Origin: UBA1672 sp964587815 | GTDB lineage: Bacteria; Pseudomonadota; Alphaproteobacteria; Micavibrionales; Micavibrionaceae | Direction: 5' to 3' | Assembly: GCA_964587815.1 (NCBI GenBank) | Contig: CAZPMH010000036.1 | Coordinates: 1-13,563, forward strand | DNA: 13,563 nt | In this document: positions 1-6,753 of the stretch, one piece after another | How positions within the stretch are numbered: the stretch's first letter is position 1 | Layout: each line of letters starts with the position of its first letter | Position numbers and translations under genes: made by a program | The notes under the pieces: model-generated | What the model was told of the DNA's origin: nothing | What the model saw: only the letters and a program-made list of their open reading frames with translations | The model's database searches: none

Positions 1-48
1 TTGTGTCATCTGGTATTGACATATTTTCACCCGTTTTTCTTTTATTCT

Positions 49-97
49 AATCTATGCTCCCGCTTTTGGTCAAATTTTATATTTAAGGGCATAGATT
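49..97. repeat. 9-bp inverted repeat just past the coiled-coil gene stop
   Basis: AATCTATGC at 49-57 and its exact reverse complement GCATAGATT at 89-97 are separated by a 31-base AT-rich loop. The repeat begins 8 bases past the stop codon of the leftward gene. Neither side carries a clean T-run, so it does not look like a standard intrinsic terminator. It could be a weak transcript-end hairpin, a protein site or chance. Nothing else is recognisable in positions 1-104. Confidence 0.3.
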
Positions 98-104
98 TAT
101 TGCT

Positions 105-2819
105 TTACATCGGCGTGCCTGTTCCGCCTGTCGCTCTTAGTGCCTGATCTTGTTCAGCCAATCTTTGTGCTTCCAATGTTGCAGCGGCTTCGTCCGGCCC
201 CGGTGTGGTTGGTGCATCCGGTGCTGTTGCCTGACCTTGTCCAAATGCGGAGGTCGGTGACGGTGTATAATCGCTCACGCCATTGTTAACCGGTGTCAGA
301 TACGAAGGTTCTGCGCCAACGGCATATTCAGGGTTTGTTGCTGCGAATTCCGGTGAGTCCGCGAAGCTTGTGTGCTCAACGGCCGGTTGAACAGGGCCAC
401 TTACAGCGGGCGCCGATGATGGCGTTATTGTTTGCGACGGTGATGTGATGCCCGGTACGACAGTAAACATCATGTCATTGTTGCTGCGGGTTTGCAGGGT
501 TCTACCCGGTGCGTCTTCCGGCTCTTCGATTTCAACGCCTTGGCGTTCAAGATCACGTTCGATTTGTGCGCGCACTTCTGCGGGGGCGTCTTGAAGAATT
601 TCTTCAAGGTTTTCGCGTGTGATGTTCTCAGCTTCGATTTGATTTCGAACCTGACCGCTCAATGAGGCATATTCTTCGTCATATGTCGGGGTAGGGGCCT
701 CAACGTCATTGGCATCTTCTGCAGGAACTTCACCGCCTGCGGCTTCGATCTGTTGGTCAAGCTCTGCAAGTTCGCGCTCTTTTTGTCTGATTAGGGCTTC
801 TAAGCCGTCTCTGGCGCCGATTTCACTCGCGAGGTCTGCGCGCATTTGTTCAAGGTCGGCTGACATGCCGTCTCTCTCGCTCATGGCTTGTTCGCGTGCC
901 TCGGCGGCTTCCGCTTCCTGTAAGCGCTGTTCTTCGACTTTGCTTTGTAGCATGGCTTCGAACGTTTCTGCGTCCATACCGCTTCCGAACGGGTTGTTCG
1001 ATGCTATGAATGTTCCCGCTGTTGAATCGTGCTCACTATGCTCACCAAGGGAGTCGTCGCCGTCCCATACGAAGTTTCTGGGCAATTGTTCACGGTCATT
1101 AACCATGCGGCTGGCGAGTTCAACGGTTTCTTCCGGCGATACAATCACTCTGATCTGTTCACCATTTTCATCAAGGCGAACATTGCCGTCTTCATCTTTT
1201 GCAAGCGTGTAAAGCTCCATGTTGTCAGCTGACATGTAGACAAAGTTTCCTTCGGAATCCTTCAAGACTTTGCTTTCATCATCGCCAGCTGATCGCGCAA
1301 GTTCAATCATGTCCTCGCTGAACATAAAGGTTGATATGGATTGACCCATCATACCGACTTGTGCGTCCATCGCATCTGCAGTGGTTTCTGCGGTTTCAGT
1401 TTGCTCACGTGAAAGCTCTTGTTCGGCTTGCTGTACGCGCTGTTCAGATTCTGCGATGGCTTGGTCTGCACTGGCCAGTTGCTCGCGTAACTGTTCGATC
1501 TCGGCATTAACGCTGTCGCGCGCGCCTTCTACCTCTGTTTTTTCTTCTGCAGTTTGGTTGCGCTGTTCGTACAGTGAAGCGAGGTGTTGAATCGCTTCGG
1601 TTCCCGAAACGTAGTTTGTATAGTTTCCGTATTCATCCACGTCGTTCACGTCTTTAACAACGCGCACGCCACTTTCCGTCACGAATTTAGCAAAACTTGC
1701 CTGACTGGCCTCGTTACCGAGATGCTGGAATTGTGCCATTTGGCCTAATTCTTCCTCTGTGATGTAGCCGTCTTTCATGACGTCTTGCGTCACTTGTAGA
1801 GCTCTAACGATTTCCTCGCCTTGCTCTTCGGTGATTTGTCCTGACAGAATCATCTGGTCAAGCTCCATATCCTCCATCGGGCCAAGTACAGTTTCATTGA
1901 ATTGGGACATGACCTCAACCCTGCGGTTGATTTCATCAACATCGCCGCTTAATCGCGCTCTTTCGGTTTCGAGCTCTTCATATCGTTGAGCCAACTCAGG
2001 CGGCAAGTTTTCTCGCCCGCCGACACGTTCTGCAGCCTCATCCAACAATGCAAGACGCGAATCAATCCGTTCCATACGGTCTTGCGCCTCTCTCATTTCT
2101 GAAGAAAGGCCTTCGACAGCATCTTTGTGCGTATTCAACATTGTTGTTTTTGCATCAATTGCTATTTCTATCGCTCTTCTTTCAGGGGAATCCTCAGGAA
2201 GGCCGTCCAGACGCTGTTGAAGTTCCGCAATCTCTTCTTCAAGACGATCAATCTTCGGTTGGAATTCATCTAAGATCTCTTGCGCGCGATCGATGGCGTC
2301 TTCCGCCTCGTTTTTGTCTTCTGCGTAGTCATGTTTAAAGTCGTTCAACGCTTTTTGTAAGTCTGAGCCGTTTTTCAGAGTAGCGTACAGAGCCGCGCGC
2401 TCTCTAAGTGCGCGTCGCTTTTCTTCAACTTCTCTGATTCGTGTTGCTTCGATATTGCCGAAAATTGTTCCGGCGTGGCGGTCGCCTGCGCCTGACATCG
2501 CGTCATTGTATAATGTCATTTGTGCATCAGATGTGTTTCCTGATGCGTAAGGGCCCCTTACTTCGTCGTGGTGGCTGGCCAGAATTTGGGCGTCGAGAAG
2601 TTCGCCGTACATATTTCTAAGGTCGGTGGGGTCTGCTAAATCTCTGGATGATGTGGCGGAAAGGCCGATATCGTCTTCGGTTAGGCCCGCGACAACGGCT
2701 TCACGCCTTTCGTTCGGGTCAAATGCCGTTGCGTTTAATTCTTCCTGACGGCGAAGTTCATCTTCGCTTACGTCTGTTTCGTTGTTGTCACCACCTACCG
2801 GGATATTTGGGCCACTCAT
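105..2819 (-). CDS. Large acidic coiled-coil protein with an EF-hand-like loop, function unknown
   Basis: I do not recognise this 904-residue protein as a named family. It has no signal peptide or membrane segment and no cysteine, so it is probably cytoplasmic. Residues about 124-345, 412-480 and 615-695 are rich in Glu, Gln, Arg, Ala and Leu with heptad-like spacing and are predicted coiled coils. Between the first two lies an EF-hand-like loop at residues 346-357 (Asp1, Asp5, Gly6, Ile8, Glu12) flanked by helix-like sequence. A non-helical part at about 385-405 and 515-600 contains repeated Lys-Asp-x-x-Gly-Asn turns. Residues about 775-880 are rich in Pro, Thr, Ser and Ala and likely disordered. 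The start is supported by AGAGGA (2828-2833 on the opposite strand) 8 bases upstream. It is monocistronic within the window and divergent from sucC. A structural or scaffolding role is inference only. Confidence 0.85.
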   Translation of the reverse strand: MSGPNIPVGGDNNETDVSEDELRRQEELNATAFDPNERREAVVAGLTEDDIGLSATSSRDLADPTDLRNMYGELLDAQILASHHDEVRGPYASGNTSDAQMTLYNDAMSGAGDRHAGTIFGNIEATRIREVEEKRRALRERAALYATLKNGSDLQKALNDFKHDYAEDKNEAEDAIDRAQEILDEFQPKIDRLEEEIAELQQRLDGLPEDSPERRAIEIAIDAKTTMLNTHKDAVEGLSSEMREAQDRMERIDSRLALLDEAAERVGGRENLPPELAQRYEELETERARLSGDVDEINRRVEVMSQFNETVLGPMEDMELDQMILSGQITEEQGEEIVRALQVTQDVMKDGYITEEELGQMAQFQHLGNEASQASFAKFVTESGVRVVKDVNDVDEYGNYTNYVSGTEAIQHLASLYEQRNQTAEEKTEVEGARDSVNAEIEQLREQLASADQAIAESEQRVQQAEQELSREQTETAETTADAMDAQVGMMGQSISTFMFSEDMIELARSAGDDESKVLKDSEGNFVYMSADNMELYTLAKDEDGNVRLDENGEQIRVIVSPEETVELASRMVNDREQLPRNFVWDGDDSLGEHSEHDSTAGTFIASNNPFGSGMDAETFEAMLQSKVEEQRLQEAEAAEAREQAMSERDGMSADLEQMRADLASEIGARDGLEALIRQKERELAELDQQIEAAGGEVPAEDANDVEAPTPTYDEEYASLSGQVRNQIEAENITRENLEEILQDAPAEVRAQIERDLERQGVEIEEPEDAPGRTLQTRSNNDMMFTVVPGITSPSQTITPSSAPAVSGPVQPAVEHTSFADSPEFAATNPEYAVGAEPSYLTPVNNGVSDYTPSPTSAFGQGQATAPDAPTTPGPDEAAATLEAQRLAEQDQALRATGGTGTPM

Positions 2820-2857
2820 TTGTGTTATCCTCTATACATATTTTTTCTCGAATTTAT

Positions 2858-2887
2858 ACTATAAGAGATCAGGCGTCACTTTGTCAA
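2858..2887 (-). promoter_or_regulatory. Sigma-70-type promoter of the coiled-coil gene
   Basis: On the minus strand a perfect TTGACA (2882-2887) is followed after 18 bases by TATAGT (2858-2863), which matches the -10 consensus at 5 of 6 positions. Transcription would start near 2850, about 30 bases before the start codon at 2819, leaving room for the AGAGGA ribosome binding site. This is the best promoter match I see in the window. Confidence 0.65.
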
Positions 2888-3011
2888 AAGGGATGTGCAC
2901 TTTTTTGGCTGTTCTGTTCATAATTACCGTAATCGCATATTCAGGCGGGTTTTCATATTTTAAAGGTTTTCAAACGGGGATCATAATGTTAAACCATTTC
3001 ATGATTAGATT

Positions 3012-3032
3012 TGTTGCGTGTGCACAACATGT
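3012..3032. promoter_or_regulatory. Cluster of short palindromes upstream of sucC, possible operator
   Basis: Arms TGTTG (3012-3016) and CAACA (3025-3029) flank an 8-base spacer. The perfect palindrome TGTGCACA (3019-3026) overlaps this, and ACATGT (3027-3032) follows. The cluster lies 43-63 bases before the sucC start, where a repressor or activator site for the sucC transcript would be plausible. No known regulator consensus is matched convincingly. I could not assign a convincing -35/-10 pair for sucC anywhere in 2820-3074, and the rest of that spacer shows nothing else. Confidence 0.2.
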
Positions 3033-3074
3033 GAACAAATGTTTATTTTAGTTGAACGAAAGAGATGAAGATCC

Positions 3075-4274
3075 ATGAATATTCATGAATATCAGGCGAA
3101 AGAATTATTAGAGAAATATAACGTTGCCGTGCCAAAGGGCATTCCGGCGATGAGTGTTGATGAGGCAGTGAAGGCTGCGGAAAGTATGGATACGGCGTTG
3201 TATGTTGTTAAGGCGCAAATTCATGCCGGTGGTCGTGGTGCAGGGCACTTTACCGACAACCCTGAAGGTAAGGGCGGTGTTCGCCTGTGTAGATCAGTTG
3301 ACGAGGTGCGCGATGCGGCTGAGGCGATGATGGGTAAGACTTTGGTGACAAAGCAGACAGGCCCTGAGGGTAAAGAGGTTCAGCGTTTGTATGTGACTGA
3401 CGGTGTGGATATTGAGAAGGAATATTATTGTTCGGTTGTTCTTGACCGCGCGACAAGCCGTGTAACGTTCATGGTGTCGACTGAAGGCGGTATGGACATT
3501 GAAGAGGTAGCCGAGGAAAGCCCTGAGAAAATTATCAAGGTTTCGGTTGACCCTGCGTCAGGCATTTCCGGTTTCCATTGTCGTAAATTGGCCTTTGGTC
3601 TTGGTTTAAAAGGTGCGCAGGTGAAATCTGCGGTGAAGTTCTTCTCTAACCTTTACAAGGCGTTTATTGATCTTGATGCGTCTATCGTTGAGATTAACCC
3701 GATGATTCTTGTTGGCGATGAGGTGATGGCGCTGGATGCGAAGATGAATTTCGACCCGAATGCGCTATATCGTCAAAAAGAAGTCTACGCGATGCGTGAT
3801 GAGACTGAAGAAGACGCGAATGAGAAAATTGCGGCTGACAATGAGCTGTCTTACGTGCGTCTGGACGGGAATATCGGTTGTATGGTTAACGGCGCAGGTC
3901 TTGCGATGTCGACGATGGATATCATTAAGTTGCACGGCGGTGAGCCTGCGAACTTCCTCGATGTTGGTGGCGGCGCGACAGCAGAGCGCGTGACAACAGC
4001 GTTCAAGATTATTCTTTCCGATCCAAACGTGAAGGGTATTTTGGTTAATATCTTTGGCGGTATTATGAAGTGTGACGTGATTGCGCAGGGCGTGATTGCC
4101 GCGGCGAAGGAAGTTGATCTTTCCGTGCCGTTGGTTGTGCGTCTTGAAGGAACAAACGTGGAGAAAGGTAAGGAGCTGATGAACGGATCAGGCTTGCCGA
4201 TTATTGCCGCGGATAATCTGGAAGATGCGGCGAAGAAGGTTGTTGAAGCCACGAATCAGGCTGAGGCGGCTTAA
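3075..4274 (+). CDS. sucC: Succinyl-CoA synthetase (succinate-CoA ligase) beta subunit
   Basis: Beta subunit of the TCA-cycle enzyme that converts succinyl-CoA to succinate with formation of ATP or GTP; it works as a complex with SucD. The 399 residues match the usual family length. The N-terminus begins with the family-typical MNIHEYQAKELL, which fixes the start. The ATP-grasp region carries KAQIHAGGRGAG (about 46-57), the metal/nucleotide motif EINPM lies near 206-210, and the C-terminal ligase domain has the NGAGLAMSTMD segment, the LDVGGGA loop, NIFGGI and RLEGTN. The ribosome binding site is modest (AAAGAG about 10 bases upstream). Codons 2-6 contain a perfect 14-base DNA palindrome. The gene is divergent from the coiled-coil gene and is followed after 2 bases by a 58-codon ORF. 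No mdh lies upstream, unlike many alphaproteobacterial sucCD operons. Confidence 0.98.
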   Translation: MNIHEYQAKELLEKYNVAVPKGIPAMSVDEAVKAAESMDTALYVVKAQIHAGGRGAGHFTDNPEGKGGVRLCRSVDEVRDAAEAMMGKTLVTKQTGPEGKEVQRLYVTDGVDIEKEYYCSVVLDRATSRVTFMVSTEGGMDIEEVAEESPEKIIKVSVDPASGISGFHCRKLAFGLGLKGAQVKSAVKFFSNLYKAFIDLDASIVEINPMILVGDEVMALDAKMNFDPNALYRQKEVYAMRDETEEDANEKIAADNELSYVRLDGNIGCMVNGAGLAMSTMDIIKLHGGEPANFLDVGGGATAERVTTAFKIILSDPNVKGILVNIFGGIMKCDVIAQGVIAAAKEVDLSVPLVVRLEGTNVEKGKELMNGSGLPIIAADNLEDAAKKVVEATNQAEAA

Positions 4275-4276
4275 GC

Positions 4277-4453
4277 ATGGATAAGCTGGAGGCTTTGAAC
4301 CCTGATTTGAAGGATATTACACGTTTGACCGTTGTTGATGAGAATGGGCGCAGTTATGAGAAATTCAATATTGTTTCTGCTGACTACGACCTACAAGATG
4401 ACGGTTTTACGTTGAAGATTTTCCTGAAAACAGATCAAAGCCCGAAGCATTGA
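4277..4453 (+). CDS. Small 58-residue protein between sucC and sodC, unknown function
   Basis: An ATG 2 bases after the sucC stop opens a 58-codon frame ending in TGA at 4451-4453. The product begins MDKLEALNPDLKDITRLTVV and ends with LKTDQSPKH. It is acidic in the N-terminal half, has no cysteine, no membrane segment and no signal peptide, and alternating hydrophobic residues in the middle suggest beta strands. GAGG at 4263-4266, inside the sucC end, lies 10 bases upstream; translational coupling with sucC is likely. I do not recognise a family. The tight spacing, an uninterrupted frame that fills the gap before sodC, and normal-looking codons make it likely to be a real gene and not a chance ORF, but this is inference. 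A partner of SucC is one possibility, without direct evidence. Confidence 0.6.
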   Translation: MDKLEALNPDLKDITRLTVVDENGRSYEKFNIVSADYDLQDDGFTLKIFLKTDQSPKH

Positions 4454-4477
4454 TACCATTTTTACGTTCGTTAATTT
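4450..4477 (+). promoter_or_regulatory. Weak candidate promoter for sodC
   Basis: TTGATA (4450-4455, 5 of 6 to the -35 consensus) and TAATTT (4472-4477, 3 of 6 to the -10 consensus) are spaced by 16 bases. Initiation would fall near 4484, just before the sodC ribosome binding site. The poor -10 makes this doubtful; sodC may simply be read through from sucC. Confidence 0.2.
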
Positions 4478-4500
4478 CATGCAAGATAAGGATATATAAA

Positions 4501-5103
4501 ATGAAGACGTTTTTTTTAACAGCAATGACAAGTGCTTTGGTTTTGGGCGGTTCTGCTGTTTATGCGAATGATCATGAGCATAGCCATGCCGACCATAAGC
4601 ATGACACAAAGCACGAGCATTCGTTTCGTGCCGATGCCAGTGCGTCAGTTATCAATAATGCAGGCGAAAAAATAGGGGGGATTGATTTAATTCAGGGGCC
4701 TGAAGGTGTTCTGATGAATATTGATATTCACAATCTTACGCCAGGTGCGCATGGGTTTCATATTCACAAGGTTGGGAATTGCGATGATCACAAGCATTTT
4801 AAGTCAGCTTCCGGACATGTTACGGAAGAAGGCGATGCGCACGGGCTGCTAAACCCTCAAGGCCCTGAGCTTGGTGACTTGCCTAATTTAATCGTCCCTG
4901 AGAATGGTCATGTTAAAATCCAATTATATGCCGACGATCTTGAAATTTTTCCTGAGGATGGGGAAATGGAAGAGGAAACGCTTTTGGACGCCGACGGATC
5001 GGCATTTATGATACATGAGCATCCCGATGATCATAAAACTCAACCGATTGGTGGTGCAGGCGCGCGTATAGCTTGTGGCGTTATAGTTGGAAACAATCAA
5101 TAA
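4501..5103 (+). CDS. sodC: Periplasmic Cu/Zn superoxide dismutase with His-rich N-terminus
   Basis: Converts superoxide to oxygen and hydrogen peroxide in the periplasm. The ATG at 4501 is chosen over an in-frame ATG at 4450 because AAGGA (4488-4492) sits 8 bases upstream and the product then starts with a clean signal peptide (residues 1-22, ending SAVYA). The mature N-terminus (23-42) holds seven His among acidic residues, a likely metal-binding extension of the kind known in some bacterial SodC proteins. Copper ligands His87, His89, bridging His106 and His172 are present, as are Cys94 and Cys192 for the conserved disulfide, Asp177 and the substrate-guiding Arg189. Zinc ligands His114 and Asp126 are present, but the third position, three residues before Asp126, is Glu123 instead of His. 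The gene is inserted between sucC and sucD. The fold assignment is firm; the zinc-site effect is inference. Confidence 0.95.
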   Translation: MKTFFLTAMTSALVLGGSAVYANDHEHSHADHKHDTKHEHSFRADASASVINNAGEKIGGIDLIQGPEGVLMNIDIHNLTPGAHGFHIHKVGNCDDHKHFKSASGHVTEEGDAHGLLNPQGPELGDLPNLIVPENGHVKIQLYADDLEIFPEDGEMEEETLLDADGSAFMIHEHPDDHKTQPIGGAGARIACGVIVGNNQ

Positions 5104-5125
5104 TATAATATAAGGAATATAAAAA

Positions 5126-6001
5126 ATGTCAGTTCTCGTAAATAAAGATACAAAAGTAATATGTCAGGGCTTTACAGGCTCTCAAGGGACGTTCCACAGT
5201 GAACAAGCCATTGCGTACGGTACGCAAATGGTTGGCGGTGTGACGCCCGGTAAAGGCGGCGCGGATCACCTTGGCTTGCCCGTTTTTGATACGGTTGGTG
5301 AAGCGAAAGAGCGCACAGGTGCGAATGCGTCTGTGATTTACGTGCCGCCTCCATTCGCTGCGGATGCTATTCTTGAAGCGATAGATGCAGAAATTGAGCT
5401 AGCGATTTGTATTACCGAAGGTATTCCTGTTTTGGATATGGTGAAGGTTAAACGCGCGCTTAGCGGTTCTAAAACACGCTTGATCGGGCCGAACTGCCCG
5501 GGTGTGATCACACCTGATGAATGTAAAATCGGTATTATGCCTGGCCATATTCACAAGCGCGGTAAGGTCGGTATCGTTTCGCGTTCAGGGACGTTGACGT
5601 ATGAAGCTGTTGCGCAGACAGGCGCGGTTGGTCTTGGTCAGTCAACTTGTATCGGTATTGGTGGTGACCCTGTGAACGGAACAAACTTCATCGATTGCAT
5701 TGAGTTGTTTATGGATGACCCTGAAACAGAAGCAATTTTGATGATTGGTGAAATTGGTGGTTCTGCTGAATTGGAAGCATGCGAATTTTACAAGTCATTG
5801 AAGACGAAGAAGCCGATTGCAGGCTTTATCGCAGGTGCTACAGCCCCTCCGGGTAAGCGTATGGGCCATGCCGGTGCGATTATCTCAGGCGGTGATGATA
5901 CGGCTCCTGCAAAAATGGAAGCAATGCGTGCGGCAGGTTTTGCGGTTTCTGAAAGCCCCGCGGGTCTTGGCCAAGCAGTTGTTGAGGCAATGGCGGCGTA
6001 A
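5126..6001 (+). CDS. sucD: Succinyl-CoA synthetase (succinate-CoA ligase) alpha subunit
   Basis: Alpha subunit of the TCA-cycle enzyme; it binds CoA and carries the phosphorylated histidine. The 291 residues match the family. An N-terminal CoA-binding Rossmann domain holds the GFTGSQGTFHSEQAI segment (15-29) and GGVTPGKGG (37-45). The ligase domain has GPNCPGVITP (121-130), GIVSRSGTLTYE (149-160), GIGGDPVNGT (177-186) and the active-site GKRMGHAGAI, with His248 as the phospho-acceptor. The start is supported by AAGGAA (5112-5117), 8 bases before the ATG. It lies 22 bases after sodC, so it is probably co-transcribed with sodC and sucC even though the two sucCD subunit genes are here separated by about 850 bases. 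A strong intrinsic terminator follows. Confidence 0.98.
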   Translation: MSVLVNKDTKVICQGFTGSQGTFHSEQAIAYGTQMVGGVTPGKGGADHLGLPVFDTVGEAKERTGANASVIYVPPPFAADAILEAIDAEIELAICITEGIPVLDMVKVKRALSGSKTRLIGPNCPGVITPDECKIGIMPGHIHKRGKVGIVSRSGTLTYEAVAQTGAVGLGQSTCIGIGGDPVNGTNFIDCIELFMDDPETEAILMIGEIGGSAELEACEFYKSLKTKKPIAGFIAGATAPPGKRMGHAGAIISGGDDTAPAKMEAMRAAGFAVSESPAGLGQAVVEAMAA

Positions 6002-6028
6002 GCCTCTCTTTCATATTTAAGCTTATTC

Positions 6029-6061
6029 AAACGGCTCGTGTTTACAACATGGGCCGTTTTT
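6029..6061 (+). terminator. Intrinsic terminator after sucD
   Basis: An 11-pair stem runs from 6030-6040 to 6048-6058, with a GC core (CGGC/GCCG), two G-T wobbles and a 7-base loop. It is followed directly by TTTTT (6057-6061). It lies 28 bases after the sucD stop and marks the end of the sucC-smORF-sodC-sucD transcript. The downstream paralog pair and sucA therefore probably have their own promoter(s); I see none that is convincing in 6062-6151. Confidence 0.85.
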
Positions 6062-6151
6062 CATTTGAGCCTTGCGTGATTACGGTGTACTCTTTCAAAA
6101 TATGGTTTCAGCAGATATGCTTAGGTATATGTTTTACAGGATTTTGTATTT

Positions 6152-6712
6152 ATGAACTTTCTAGATGGTTTAGCAAAAGATCAGAGGGATTTGTTGGTTG
6201 GGCTGCCATACCGAGTGGGCTTGTATATCAGCCAGAGCGATGAATCCGGCGGCGATGAGTCGGACGAGGCGGAAATGATCGCGCTTGAAAGTATCGTAAC
6301 GGCTTATTCTCAAGAGGTTTTTGGTGCGGAGACAGTTCAATATGTCATTGGTGAGACCGTACAGCGCAAAGATGAGTGGGAGAAATGGTCAGAGAACCTT
6401 GAGCAGGTTGAACATGAATGCCGTAAATCAATCGATATTTTATCAAGTGCTGTCGATGAAAAAGAGGTTAGTGCGTTTAAAAGACATTTGATTGAGATTG
6501 GTGAGTCTGTTGCACTCGCGTTTCGTGAATATGGTGAGTCCACACCGATTATAGATAAAATTAAAATTTATATGCATTACATGCGTAGTCGTAAAGAAGC
6601 GGTCAAGCATGGCATCGTGCCGAAAGAGTGGGATCAGTTTATCAATATTTCCCTTGATGAACGGGCAGCTTTGCAGAAAGTGGCTGAGGCGCTGGATACG
6701 CGTTATTCGTAA
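6152..6712 (+). CDS. Acidic helical protein, first of a tandem paralog pair, possibly TerB-like
   Basis: 186 residues, no signal peptide or membrane segment, predicted mostly helical. It aligns without a gap to the next gene product over about 129 residues, with roughly 40 identities counted by eye. Shared landmarks are LPYR (18-21), Asp38-Glu39 with Glu41-Met42 and AlaLeuGlu (44-46), RKD-x-WE-x-WS (72-80), Cys90, Ser119-Val120-Ala121 and Gly128-Glu129. The acidic stretch DESDEAEM (35-42) leading into a helix resembles the acidic motif of TerB/DUF533-like domains, which bind metal in some members; this is a tentative resemblance, not an assignment. CAGGA (6137-6141) lies 10 bases before the chosen ATG; a longer upstream frame starting near 6049 is out of phase. 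It sits between the sucD terminator and its paralog. Function unknown. Confidence 0.85.
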   Translation: MNFLDGLAKDQRDLLVGLPYRVGLYISQSDESGGDESDEAEMIALESIVTAYSQEVFGAETVQYVIGETVQRKDEWEKWSENLEQVEHECRKSIDILSSAVDEKEVSAFKRHLIEIGESVALAFREYGESTPIIDKIKIYMHYMRSRKEAVKHGIVPKEWDQFINISLDERAALQKVAEALDTRYS

Positions 6713-6753
6713 AAATTTACATTATTTGTGCGTTTAGATAAGAGGTTTGAAAC

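Noticed and set aside
16..51. TTGACA at 16-21 as a plus-strand promoter
   Set aside because: The nearest -10-like hexamers lie at spacings over 20 bases, and there is no rightward gene to serve: it would run antisense into the coiled-coil gene.
709..1212. Long plus-strand frames inside the coiled-coil gene
   Set aside because: They are Ser/Cys/Arg-rich mirror frames caused by codon bias of the real minus-strand gene, without ribosome binding sites or recognisable domains.
2985..3051. 21-codon ORF before sucC as a leader peptide
   Set aside because: A GGGG sits before the ATG, but the peptide shows no run of regulatory codons and no attenuator-like hairpin pair is visible before sucC.
3851..4252. 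133-codon minus-strand frame inside sucC
   Set aside because: It lies wholly within a certain gene, has low-complexity shadow composition, and no promoter or ribosome binding site was seen.
4450..4500. Upstream in-frame ATG at 4450 extending SodC by 17 residues
   Set aside because: It overlaps the end of the 58-codon ORF, has no ribosome binding site, and would bury the signal peptide. The ATG at 4501 has AAGGA at 8 bases and starts with a clean signal peptide.
6049..6243. 64-codon frame beginning within the sucD terminator
   Set aside because: Its ATG lies inside the terminator hairpin, it has no ribosome binding site, and it overlaps the well-supported paralog gene out of phase.
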